Assembly: GCA_964408025.1 (NCBI GenBank)
Contig: CAYOXX010000088.1
Coordinates: 1 to 13,971 of the forward strand
DNA length: 13,971 nucleotides
Direction: 5' to 3'
DNA from: CAYOXX01 sp964408025
GTDB taxonomy: Bacteria; Acidobacteriota; DATKUA01
Below are positions 6,550-13,812 of this stretch, piece by piece (within the stretch, counting starts at the first letter, position 1; every line of letters starts with the position of its first letter). The position numbers and the translations under genes were made by a program. The notes under the pieces are model-generated. The model saw only the letters and a program-made list of their open reading frames with translations, ran no database searches and was not told where the DNA came from.

Positions 6550-9084
6550 ATGGTGAGAGAAAACGTGCTGCAGGATCTGACGGCCGTCGAGCGGCCGGCG
6601 CGCTACGCCGGCGGCGAGTGGAACTCCGTCGCCAAGCGCGGGCCGGTCGCGGCGCGCCTGCTGCTGGCCTACCCCGACGCCTACGAGATCGGCATGTCGC
6701 ACCTCGGCCTGCGTATACTCTACTCGCTGGTCAACGACTGCGACGACCTGGCCGCCGAGCGCGCCTTCTGCCCCTGGCCCGACCGCGAGGCAAGACTGCG
6801 CGCCGCAGGCGAGCCGCTGCGCTCGCTGGAGAGCGGGCGACCGGCGGCCGAGTTCGACCTTATCGGCTTCTCGCTGCAGCACGAACTGAACTTCACCAAC
6901 CTGCTCGCCATGCTCGACCTGGCCGGCCTGCCGCTGCGCTCCGCGCAGCGCGACGCCGACGCCCCGCTGGTGATCGCCGGCGGGCCGGTCGCTTTCAATC
7001 CCGAGCCGCTCGCTCCCTTCATCGACCTCTTCGTCATCGGCGACGCCGAGGAGCTGCTGCCCCGCCTCATGCGCGACTACGCCGGGCTGCGCCGCAGCGG
7101 CGCCGCTAAGGCCGAGATTCTACGCAGGCTCTCGCGGCTGCCCGGCGTCTACGCCCCCGCACTCTACGGCGTGGAAGCCGATCCCGAAACAGGCCTGCTC
7201 GTCGTGACCCCGCCCGGCGGCACCAGGCCGTTCATCGGCAAAGCGGTGGTTGCCGACCTCGACGGCTATCCGTTCCCGGCCGACACGGTGGTGCCGTTCT
7301 GCGAAATCGTGCACGACCGCGCGGCGATCGAGCTGGCCCGCGGCTGCAGCCGCGGCTGCCGATTCTGCCAGGCCGGTGTCGTCTACATGCCCGAGCGGCA
7401 GCGCGACCCCCAGGCGGTCGCCGACACCGTGCTGCGGATGCTGGCCGCAACCGGCTACGGCGACGTCAGCCTCTCCTCCCTCACCCCCAACGACTACCGC
7501 GGCCTCGGCGAGCTGGTGACTGCGCTCATGAGCCGCTTCAGCGCCGAGGGAACCTCGCTCTCCCTCGCCTCGCTGAGCCCCTCGGGGCTGGAAGCCGGGC
7601 TCCTGGAGGCGATCAAGGGGGTGCGGAAGACCGGCCTCACCATCGCCCCCGAGGCCGGCACGCAGCGCCTGCGCGACGCCATCAACAAGGGGATCAGCGA
7701 AGCAGAGATCCTTGCCTCTGCCCGCGCCGCCTTTGGGCTCGGCTGGCGGCTGATCAAGCTCTACTTCATGATCGGCCTGCCGACCGAGACGCGCGACGAC
7801 GTCGAGGGCATCGCGAAGCTGGCGCTAGCGGTGGCCGGGCTCGAAAAGGGCGTCAAGGTCAACGCCTCCGTCGCCAGCTTCGTGCCCAAGCCCCACACAC
7901 CGTTCCAGTGGCTGGCCATGGCGCGGGCCGACGAGCTTCTGGAAAAGCAACGACTCCTGCGCGGCAGGCTGCGCCGCACCAGGGTCAGGGTCAGAACCCA
8001 CGACGTCGAGACCTCGCTGCTCGAGGGGGTCCTCTCGCGCGGTGACCGCCGCGTCGGCGACGCCGTGGAGCAGGCCTGTCGACTTGGCTGCCGCTTCGAC
8101 GGCTGGGGCGACCGGCTGCGAATCGACCTCTGGAAACGGGCCTTCGACGAGGCGGGGGTCGATCCGGACGCCTACCTACACCGCGAGCTGCCGACCGGGG
8201 CGGCGCTGCCCTGGAGCCACATCGGCACCGGCGTCGGGATCGCCTTTCTCGAGGACGAGCTGCGCCTCGCCCTCCAGGGGAAGCCGGCGACCCGCTGCGC
8301 GCCCCGGCGCTGCCCCGAGTGCGGCGCCTGCCCGCCAGAGATGCTCAGGGAGCGGTGGGCGCAGGCGCCGCGCGAGAAGATCGAGGTACGGGTGCCGGAG
8401 CGCGGCGTCCACGACAGCCCGACGCAACGGGTGAGATTCCGCTACCGAAAGCGGGGGATAATCCGGCTGCTCTCCCATCTCGACCTGTCGCGCCTGGTGG
8501 CACGCACCTTCCGGCGCGCCGGCATCGCCGTGGCCCTCTCGCGAGGGTTCCATCCACAGCCGCGAATCTCGTTCGGGCCGGCGCTGCCGCTGGGGATCGA
8601 GGGGCACAGCGAGTTCCTCGACGCGCTCCTGCACGAGCCGCCGGAGGCCGACGAGCTGCTGCGCCGCCTCAACGCCGCCTCGCCAGGAGGGAAGGGGCTC
8701 GAGTTCACGGCCGCGGCCCCGGTCGGCGACAAGGAGCCCTCACTGGGCGCCGCCCTTGTGGCCGCCGGCTACCTGGTCCGCCGGGCCGACGGGAGCGCCT
8801 TCGACCGCGAGGCAGTCGACCGCTTCCTGGCCAGCGACAGCGTCGAGTGGACACGGACCTCGAAGGGCAAGGAGCGTCTGCTCGACCTGCGCGCGGCCGT
8901 GCTGGCTATGGAGCCGGACGGCTCCGGGCGCGAGCTGCGGCTGCTGCTCAGCCTTGAGGGCGGCAGCCAGGCGCGGCCCGCGGAGGTGGCGGCGGCGGCT
9001 TTCTCCCTTGACCCCGGCCAGATTGAAGTGGTAAGAGAGCAACTGTTTCTGCGACGCGGAGGCCGCTTGCGGCCTCCCATTTAG
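6550..9084 (+). CDS. Radical SAM protein fused to DUF2344 (TIGR03960/TIGR03936 type)
   Basis: No reaction is established for this family to my knowledge. The 844 residues hold three parts. Residues about 10-170 resemble a B12-binding-like N-domain ('RPARYAGGEWNSV', 'YPDAYEIGMSHLGLRILY'). The radical SAM core follows, with the 4Fe-4S motif Cys266, Cys270, Cys273 in 'ARGCSRGCRFCQAG' and 'LTIAPEAGTQRLRDAINKGI' later. A Cys583, Cys588, Cys591, Cys594 cluster (CX4CX2CX2C) may bind zinc or another cluster. From about 626 to the end is DUF2344 ('RFRYRKRGIIRLLSHLDLSRL', 'SRGFHPQPRISFGPALPLGIEGHSE'). In many genomes the two halves are separate genes; here they are one. I chose ATG 6550; TTG 6538 would add four residues, and neither has a strong ribosome site. 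rng follows after 19 bases, a pairing known in many bacteria, which suggests an RNA or ribosome role (inference). Confidence 0.9.
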   Translation: MVRENVLQDLTAVERPARYAGGEWNSVAKRGPVAARLLLAYPDAYEIGMSHLGLRILYSLVNDCDDLAAERAFCPWPDREARLRAAGEPLRSLESGRPAAEFDLIGFSLQHELNFTNLLAMLDLAGLPLRSAQRDADAPLVIAGGPVAFNPEPLAPFIDLFVIGDAEELLPRLMRDYAGLRRSGAAKAEILRRLSRLPGVYAPALYGVEADPETGLLVVTPPGGTRPFIGKAVVADLDGYPFPADTVVPFCEIVHDRAAIELARGCSRGCRFCQAGVVYMPERQRDPQAVADTVLRMLAATGYGDVSLSSLTPNDYRGLGELVTALMSRFSAEGTSLSLASLSPSGLEAGLLEAIKGVRKTGLTIAPEAGTQRLRDAINKGISEAEILASARAAFGLGWRLIKLYFMIGLPTETRDDVEGIAKLALAVAGLEKGVKVNASVASFVPKPHTPFQWLAMARADELLEKQRLLRGRLRRTRVRVRTHDVETSLLEGVLSRGDRRVGDAVEQACRLGCRFDGWGDRLRIDLWKRAFDEAGVDPDAYLHRELPTGAALPWSHIGTGVGIAFLEDELRLALQGKPATRCAPRRCPECGACPPEMLRERWAQAPREKIEVRVPERGVHDSPTQRVRFRYRKRGIIRLLSHLDLSRLVARTFRRAGIAVALSRGFHPQPRISFGPALPLGIEGHSEFLDALLHEPPEADELLRRLNAASPGGKGLEFTAAAPVGDKEPSLGAALVAAGYLVRRADGSAFDREAVDRFLASDSVEWTRTSKGKERLLDLRAAVLAMEPDGSGRELRLLLSLEGGSQARPAEVAAAAFSLDPGQIEVVREQLFLRRGGRLRPPI

Positions 9085-9103
9085 GAGAAAGATATCTAGA
9101 TAT
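9058..9103 (+). promoter_or_regulatory. Hairpin and AT palindrome in front of rng
   Basis: GGAGGCCGC (9058-9066) and GCGGCCTCC (9069-9077) are a perfect inverted repeat. As RNA it makes an 8-base stem capped by a CUUG tetraloop closed by G-C, a known stable loop type. It lies inside the last codons of the upstream gene. The ribosome site AGGAG (9083-9087) follows, then a perfect 12-base palindrome ATATCTAGATAT (9092-9103) directly abutting the rng ATG. The site-to-ATG distance is 16 bases, longer than usual. No T-run follows the hairpin. The arrangement suggests post-transcriptional control or processing of rng mRNA (inference). Confidence 0.5.
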
Positions 9104-10612
9104 ATGCCTAAGGAGATCGTCATCAACGCGCGCCCCTACGAGACGCGCGTAACCGTCATGGAGAACGGCAAGCCGGCGGAGCTGTTCTTCGAGCGCGCCA
9201 GCGGCAACATCGTCGGCAACATCTACAAGGGCAAGGTGGTCAGAGTACTGCCCGGCATGCAGAGCGCCTTCGTCGACATCGGCCTCGGCAAGGACGCCTT
9301 CCTCTACGTCGAGGACGTGATCGCCAACCTCGAGAAGATGCTCGAGCTGTGGGGCGGCAACGACGAGCCCAAGAGCACGGGCCGGCGCGGCAAGGGCCGC
9401 GGCCGCAAGCGCGCCGAGATCCGCGACCTGCTCAAGAAGGGCGAGCACATCCTGGTCCAGGTCTCCAAGGACCGCATCGGCGGCAAGGGCGCCCGCGTCA
9501 CCTCGCACGTCAGCCTGGCCGGCAAGTACGTCGTTCTCATGCCGACCGTCGACCGCATCGGCGTCTCGCGCAAGATCACCTCGCCCGACGAGCGCAAGCG
9601 TCTGCGGGAGGAGGTGGAGAAGCTGCGCGACCCGCAGCTCGGCTACATCATCCGCACCGCCGCCGACCGCTGCGCCAAGAAGGACCTCAAGCAGGACATC
9701 GAATTCCTGCACGACCTCTGGGCCGCCATCACCGCCGGCGCCGACACCCTCGAGGGCGTCGGCCTCCTGCACTCAGAGCCCAACCTGCTGCAGCGGATTC
9801 TGCGCGACGTATTCAGCAAGAAGTTCGCCGGCTTCGTCATCGACGACGAGGACGCCTACATGGCCGCCCTCGACTTCGTGCAGCGCAACCAGAAGGAGCT
9901 GGCCAACCGCGTCAAGCTCTACACCGGCAAGAAGCCGATATTCGAGGAGTACGGCGTCGAGGAGACGATCGAGGACTCGCTGCGGAGCAAGGTGATGCTG
10001 CGCAGGGGGGCCTCCATCGTCATCCACCAGACCGAGGCGCTGGTGGCGGTCGACGTCAACACCGGGCGCTTCGTCGGCAGCAAGAACCTCGAGGACACCG
10101 CGCTGAAGACCAACATCGAGGCGGCCAAGGAGGTCGTCAGGCAGCTGCGGCTGCGCGACCTGGGCGGCATCATCGTCATCGACTTCATCGACATGGAGAA
10201 GAAGGCCAACCGCAACACCCTCTTCGAGCGCTTCAACAAGGAACTCGAGAAGGACAAGGCCGAGCGGACCGTGCTCAACATCAACGACTTCGGCCTCGTG
10301 GTGATGACCCGCAAGCGCGTGCGGCCCAGCCTCGAGCGGATGACCACCCAACCCTGCCCCTACTGCGACGGCCGCGCCGTCGTCAAGCGACCGGAAACGG
10401 TAGCCCTCGAGGTCCTGCGCGAGCTGGAGAGAATCGCGCTGGAGGGCGTCCGCGGCGGCCTGCGGGTCGAGCTCCACCCAGGGGTCTGCGAGTACATCGA
10501 GGCCGAGATGGCCGAGCACCTCAACCTGATCCGCGACACCAACAAGCTCAACGTTACGCTGCTGGCCAAAGAGGGATTCCACCGCGAGCAGTTCGACATA
10601 ATCGAACACTGA
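9104..10612 (+). CDS. rng: Ribonuclease G / RNase E family endoribonuclease
   Basis: This enzyme cuts single-stranded RNA with a 5'-end preference and matures rRNA or starts mRNA decay. The 502 residues match RNase G (about 490) rather than the long C-terminal-tailed RNase E. The start MPKEIVINARPYETRV aligns with the E. coli RNase G N-terminus. An S1 domain begins at about residue 36 ('GNIYKGKVVRVLPGMQSAFVDIG') and is interrupted by an Arg/Lys-rich insert at about 90-103. The metal-binding catalytic Asp residues are Asp317 ('VAVDVNTGRFVG') and Asp360 ('IIVIDFIDME'). The zinc-link Cys pair is Cys418 and Cys421 ('CPYCDGRAVV'). It follows the radical SAM gene closely. The rplU-rpmA genes often found after this pair are absent; a glycosyltransferase comes next. 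Confidence 0.96.
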   Translation: MPKEIVINARPYETRVTVMENGKPAELFFERASGNIVGNIYKGKVVRVLPGMQSAFVDIGLGKDAFLYVEDVIANLEKMLELWGGNDEPKSTGRRGKGRGRKRAEIRDLLKKGEHILVQVSKDRIGGKGARVTSHVSLAGKYVVLMPTVDRIGVSRKITSPDERKRLREEVEKLRDPQLGYIIRTAADRCAKKDLKQDIEFLHDLWAAITAGADTLEGVGLLHSEPNLLQRILRDVFSKKFAGFVIDDEDAYMAALDFVQRNQKELANRVKLYTGKKPIFEEYGVEETIEDSLRSKVMLRRGASIVIHQTEALVAVDVNTGRFVGSKNLEDTALKTNIEAAKEVVRQLRLRDLGGIIVIDFIDMEKKANRNTLFERFNKELEKDKAERTVLNINDFGLVVMTRKRVRPSLERMTTQPCPYCDGRAVVKRPETVALEVLRELERIALEGVRGGLRVELHPGVCEYIEAEMAEHLNLIRDTNKLNVTLLAKEGFHREQFDIIEH

Positions 10613-10665
10613 TAAAGCCTACGTCTCCGAGCAGGGCCGGTGGACGTCGGGAACGGCGGCACCAT

Positions 10666-10708
10666 GTAGGGGCGCCCTGAACTTGTCCGCCTGTGGCGGG
10701 AGGCGCCC
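10666..10708. repeat. Nested GC-rich REP-like inverted repeat
   Basis: GGGCGCC (10670-10676) pairs with GGCGCCC (10702-10708), and inside it CCGCC (10687-10691) pairs with GGCGG (10695-10699) around TGT. The left end reads GTAGGGGCGCC, nearly the same as the minus-strand start of the repeat at 6470-6494. The repeat fills the centre of the 129-base rng-glycosyltransferase gap. Upstream, ACGTC (10621) and GACGT (10643) could make a weak separate stem after the rng stop; no T-run is present. Confidence 0.5.
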
Positions 10709-10741
10709 GAAAGGCTGTAACGGAAATAGCGGAGCGGCCCG

Positions 10742-11914
10742 ATGAGACGCCTCGCCATCGTCGTCCAGCGCTACGGCCGCGAGGTCGGAGGCGGCGCCGA
10801 GTCCCACGCCCGCTGGGTGGCGCAGCGGCTCCGCGGGCGCTTCGAGGTAACCGTCTACACCTCCACGGCCCTTGACTACGTCACCTGGGAGAACCACTAC
10901 GCGCCCGGCACCGAGGAGTTTGACGGCGCGCTTGTGCGGCGCTTCCCGGTCGAGGGGGGGCGGGACCTAGAGCTGTTCAACCGCTACAGCCGCTGGATCT
11001 TCGCCGAGCCGCACCGCGACGCCGACGAGGAGCGCTGGCTGCTTCTGCAGGGCCCCGTGGTACCCGGGCTGGTCGAGGCCCTGCGCCGCGACAGGACGGC
11101 CCACGACATCTTCCTCTTCTTCACCTACCTCTACTACCCGACGGTCAAGGGCGTGGCTGAGGTCGGCCGCCGGGCCGTGCTCTACCCAACAGCCCACGAC
11201 GAGCCCCCCATCCGGCTGCGGCTCTACCGCCGCCTCTTCGCCGCGCCAGCCGCCTTCATGCTCAACACCGAGGTCGAGCGGCGCTTCCTCGAGCGACTCT
11301 TCGACCTAGGACACCGCCCCCGCGTCGTGGTCGGCATGGGCATCGACTGGCCGGAACCGGACCCCGACCCCGCGCCCACCCTGGAGCGGCTCGGCATCGG
11401 CCGACCCTACGCCCTCAGCTTCGGCCGCCTGACCGCCGGCAAGGGCCACGACCTGGTGGTCAAGAGCTTTGTCGACTCCCCCGTCGATCTCGACCTGGTG
11501 CTCTTCGGCACGCTCGAGATGGAGCTGCCCGACGACCCGCGCGTCCGCCACCTCGGCTTCATCTCCGACGAGGAGAAGTGGGCAGTGATCGCCGGCGCCC
11601 GCTTCACCGTCCACCCCTCGCCCTACGAGAGCCTCTCGCTGGCGCTGCTGGAGAGCTGGGCGGTGGGCGTGCCGGCGCTGGTCAACGCCGAGTGCGCTGT
11701 GTTGGCCGACCACATCGAGCGCTGCGGCGGCGGGCTGGCCTACCGTGGCGGTGACGATTTCGTGCGTCAGGTGGAAGCATTCGGCGCCGACGAGGAACGC
11801 GGGGGGCGGATGGGCGAGGCTGGCCGCGGCTACGTGCGCTCGCGCTACGCCGCCGCCGAGGTGGCCGACCGCTACGCCGAATTCCTCGACAGGATGATAG
11901 AATTGCGCTCCTGA
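10742..11914 (+). CDS. Glycosyltransferase, GT4 type (GT-B fold)
   Basis: The protein is a predicted cytoplasmic sugar-nucleotide dependent glycosyltransferase; donor and acceptor cannot be read from the sequence. The 390 residues have the two-domain GT-B layout. The N-domain starts 'MRRLAIVVQRYGREVGGGAESH', with the glycine-rich acceptor-side loop. The C-domain has 'FGRLTAGKGHDLVVKSF' (Gly228 to Gly235, the usual Arg and Lys both kept) and 'HPSPYESLSLALLESWAVGVPALV', giving the EX7E motif as Glu296 and Glu304. There is no signal peptide or membrane helix. The ATG start has GGAG at 10731-10734, 7 bases upstream. The stop is 17 bases before the SpoIIM-like gene, so the two are probably one unit, perhaps for envelope glycan or lipid work (inference). 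Confidence 0.9.
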   Translation: MRRLAIVVQRYGREVGGGAESHARWVAQRLRGRFEVTVYTSTALDYVTWENHYAPGTEEFDGALVRRFPVEGGRDLELFNRYSRWIFAEPHRDADEERWLLLQGPVVPGLVEALRRDRTAHDIFLFFTYLYYPTVKGVAEVGRRAVLYPTAHDEPPIRLRLYRRLFAAPAAFMLNTEVERRFLERLFDLGHRPRVVVGMGIDWPEPDPDPAPTLERLGIGRPYALSFGRLTAGKGHDLVVKSFVDSPVDLDLVLFGTLEMELPDDPRVRHLGFISDEEKWAVIAGARFTVHPSPYESLSLALLESWAVGVPALVNAECAVLADHIERCGGGLAYRGGDDFVRQVEAFGADEERGGRMGEAGRGYVRSRYAAAEVADRYAEFLDRMIELRS

Positions 11915-11931
11915 CGTCGTAAGGGAAGAAA

Positions 11932-13557
11932 ATGAGCGACCAGCAATTCCGCCAGCTCTACAAGGAAGAGCCGGCCCCCAAGGCCGGGCCGGAAGCGGAG
12001 AAGCCGCCGGGGACCAAGGGCTTCTTCACCACCTACCGCGGCCACGTCGGCGGCGCGCTCATACTCGTCGGCTTTCTGCTCTTCGCCCTGCAGGTGCTCT
12101 CAGCGTCCGAGACCGCCCGCCCGCACAACTGCATCTCTCTCATGCTGTTGGAGGATCTGTCCGCCGCCGTGCCGCAAGAGGGTGGGGAGGCTGCCGGGCC
12201 GGAGGACGGCGCAGAGGCCGGACTCGCGGGCCCCTACGCCCACTACGAGGGAGCCCCGAGCGAGGAGTTCGTCGACCGCTTCGGTCGCTTCGCCGGCGGT
12301 CTCGAGGTTCCGGGCGGCCTCTTGGCGATGCCGGTCCGGCTCGCCCAGAGGGGGTCCAGCTTCCTCGTCGCTGCGGGCCGGGAACCGGCGGCGCCGGACG
12401 ACGTCTTCGGCGAGCTGTTCTACAACATACTCACCATCGGCGAGGAGGACGCAGCCCTGGTGCTGGGCTCGCTGGTGCCGCCGGGCGCGGAGCTGGCCGG
12501 CAAGCACTTCCTCGGACCGTTCCCATTCGGCGCCGGCGAGAGCCCGCTGGAGTTGGTTCTGGATGATGGACGCCATAACATCGATGAAATCCTCCACGAC
12601 AGCGCTGCGGCCCTGCACGGCTTCGTGATTGCCCCGGCCCGGGACTTCGATGCCAACGCCCTGCTCCTGGTTCCGAGCGGCGATCTCTCCATCGGCGACT
12701 ACTACGTGACTGTAAACACCTTCAGCCGGACGCTCGCCTCTGCCGACTTGGAGCAACCGGAAGAGTTGATGCTGAGGCCGAGGATCGTCCCCATCGACTA
12801 CCGCCACGGCGCGGCCGTGTTCACGGCGGCGGCGCTGGGCGAGCTGATCTTCCTGGCCGGCGGCTTCCTGCTCGGATTCCACATCTTCGCAGCCGTGGCC
12901 CGCAAGCCGGCCGAGGGGCGCCGCGTCGCCCGCTTCTTCATTGATGCCTGCCGCCTGGTGACCGAGAACGCCAGGCTCTACGCGCTGGTGGTCGGCATCA
13001 GCCTCCTCTTCTGGCTGGGCGGAACGGTGCAGGCTTTCCTCGATCCCGGAGGGCAGAAGGAGATCGTGTTCTGGTTCCGGAGCCAGTTCGCTACCGGCGG
13101 CTGGCCGCTGGGCACGGCCGGCTGGGCCTACGGCACCGGCAACATATTCCTGGCGGCGCTGGTCACCTTCGCCGTCAACTTCCTGCAGGGGACGGTGCTG
13201 GTGCTCACCCTGCCGTCGCTGATCCCGATCGGGAGCGCGTTCATCGTCGGCGCCTTCCGCAACCAGGTGCTCGGCCTCGCCCTCGCGCCCACCGAAATGC
13301 TCTCCGGCCAGGCGATGGCGCCGCACCTGCTGACCGTCCTCGTCGAGCTGCAGGGCTACATGCTGGCCGCCTTCGCCGCCGTGCTGCTGCCGCTGGCCCT
13401 GCTAAAGCCGCAGCGCTTCGGGCTCGGGAGCCGCCTCGAGGCATACAAGAAGTTCGCGCTCTGGCAGCTGCGCATGCTGCCGCTCATCGCGGCCGTCCTT
13501 TTCATCGCCGCCGTCTACGAGGCCCTCGAGCTGCTGGTCCTCGCCAACCTCTTCTAG
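11932..13557 (+). CDS. Polytopic membrane protein with SpoIIM-like (DUF95) C-terminal region
   Basis: The 541 residues open with a Pro/Lys/Glu-rich cytoplasmic tail, a membrane helix at about 39-56, and then about 235 residues that should face outside, matching no family I recognise. More helices follow at about 293-322, 349-370, 404-431, 465-489 and 516-541. The stretch 'NIFLAALVTFAVNFLQG', 'IPIGSAFIVGAFRNQVLG' and 'LLTVLVELQGYMLAAFAAVLL' has the spacing of conserved Asn, Gly and Glu seen in SpoIIM/DUF95 proteins, which also occur widely in bacteria that do not sporulate. The start has an AGGGA ribosome site at 11922-11926. The stop codon TAG is part of the CTAG at the left end of the repeat element that follows, so the last residues could have been set by that insertion. 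The SpoIIM link is moderate; the function is unknown. Confidence 0.75.
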   Translation: MSDQQFRQLYKEEPAPKAGPEAEKPPGTKGFFTTYRGHVGGALILVGFLLFALQVLSASETARPHNCISLMLLEDLSAAVPQEGGEAAGPEDGAEAGLAGPYAHYEGAPSEEFVDRFGRFAGGLEVPGGLLAMPVRLAQRGSSFLVAAGREPAAPDDVFGELFYNILTIGEEDAALVLGSLVPPGAELAGKHFLGPFPFGAGESPLELVLDDGRHNIDEILHDSAAALHGFVIAPARDFDANALLLVPSGDLSIGDYYVTVNTFSRTLASADLEQPEELMLRPRIVPIDYRHGAAVFTAAALGELIFLAGGFLLGFHIFAAVARKPAEGRRVARFFIDACRLVTENARLYALVVGISLLFWLGGTVQAFLDPGGQKEIVFWFRSQFATGGWPLGTAGWAYGTGNIFLAALVTFAVNFLQGTVLVLTLPSLIPIGSAFIVGAFRNQVLGLALAPTEMLSGQAMAPHLLTVLVELQGYMLAAFAAVLLPLALLKPQRFGLGSRLEAYKKFALWQLRMLPLIAAVLFIAAVYEALELLVLANLF

Positions 13558-13812
13558 CCCGCATATTGCACAAGATTCAGCCGTCCGGCGGCCCCTTTTC
13601 CCGAATCTCTTTGTTGCGGCCGATTTTGGACCCTTGACGTGGCGCTAACCACGCCTGCGGGTCCAAAACCGCCCCCGCCGCGACCTTCGAGAAAATCGGC
13701 TCGCCGGTGACAATATGTAACCTCTTTGTCCTGTGGAGAGAGCGCCGGCAAGATCAACATATCAATCACTTAACACCAGAGCCGGCCAAACCTTATGCAA
13801 TATGCGGGCTAG
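13554..13812. mobile_element. MITE-like element with 17-base perfect terminal inverted repeats
   Basis: CTAGCCCGCATATTGCA (13554-13570) is the exact reverse complement of TGCAATATGCGGGCTAG (13796-13812). The similarity goes on inward: 26 of 30 positions pair between 13554-13583 and 13783-13812. The outer CTAG (or its TA) on each side could be a target duplication, as made by IS5-group (CTAG-like) or IS630/Tc1-type (TA) transposases. No transposase is encoded in its 259 bases, so it would be non-autonomous. Removing it and one CTAG joins TTC-TAG to GGCCG and keeps the upstream stop codon. CAATATG occurs once more inside (13711-13717), and CTCTTTGT is directly repeated (13607-13614, 13722-13729). 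An alternative is a fixed structured RNA gene or long 3' UTR stem rather than a mobile element. Confidence 0.6.
13624..13668. repeat. Nested hairpin inside the MITE-like element
   Basis: TTTTGGACCC (13624-13633) and GGGTCCAAAA (13659-13668) are a perfect 10-base inverted repeat. Inside it CGTGG (13638-13642) and CCACG (13649-13653) make a second stem with loop CGCTAA. A competing pairing uses the same TTTT: GCCGATTTT (13619-13627) with AAAATCGGC (13692-13700), 9 perfect bases. The two outer pairings cannot both be complete. Confidence 0.6.

Noticed and set aside
11932..13557. Reading the SpoIIM-like gene as evidence of endospore formation
   Set aside because: DUF95 proteins are common in non-sporulating bacteria and no other sporulation gene is in the window.
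13554..13769. 71-residue minus-strand open frame within the MITE-like element
   Set aside because: It contains the palindromic segments, has no recognisable domain and no clear ribosome site. Its stop is simply the CTAG end.
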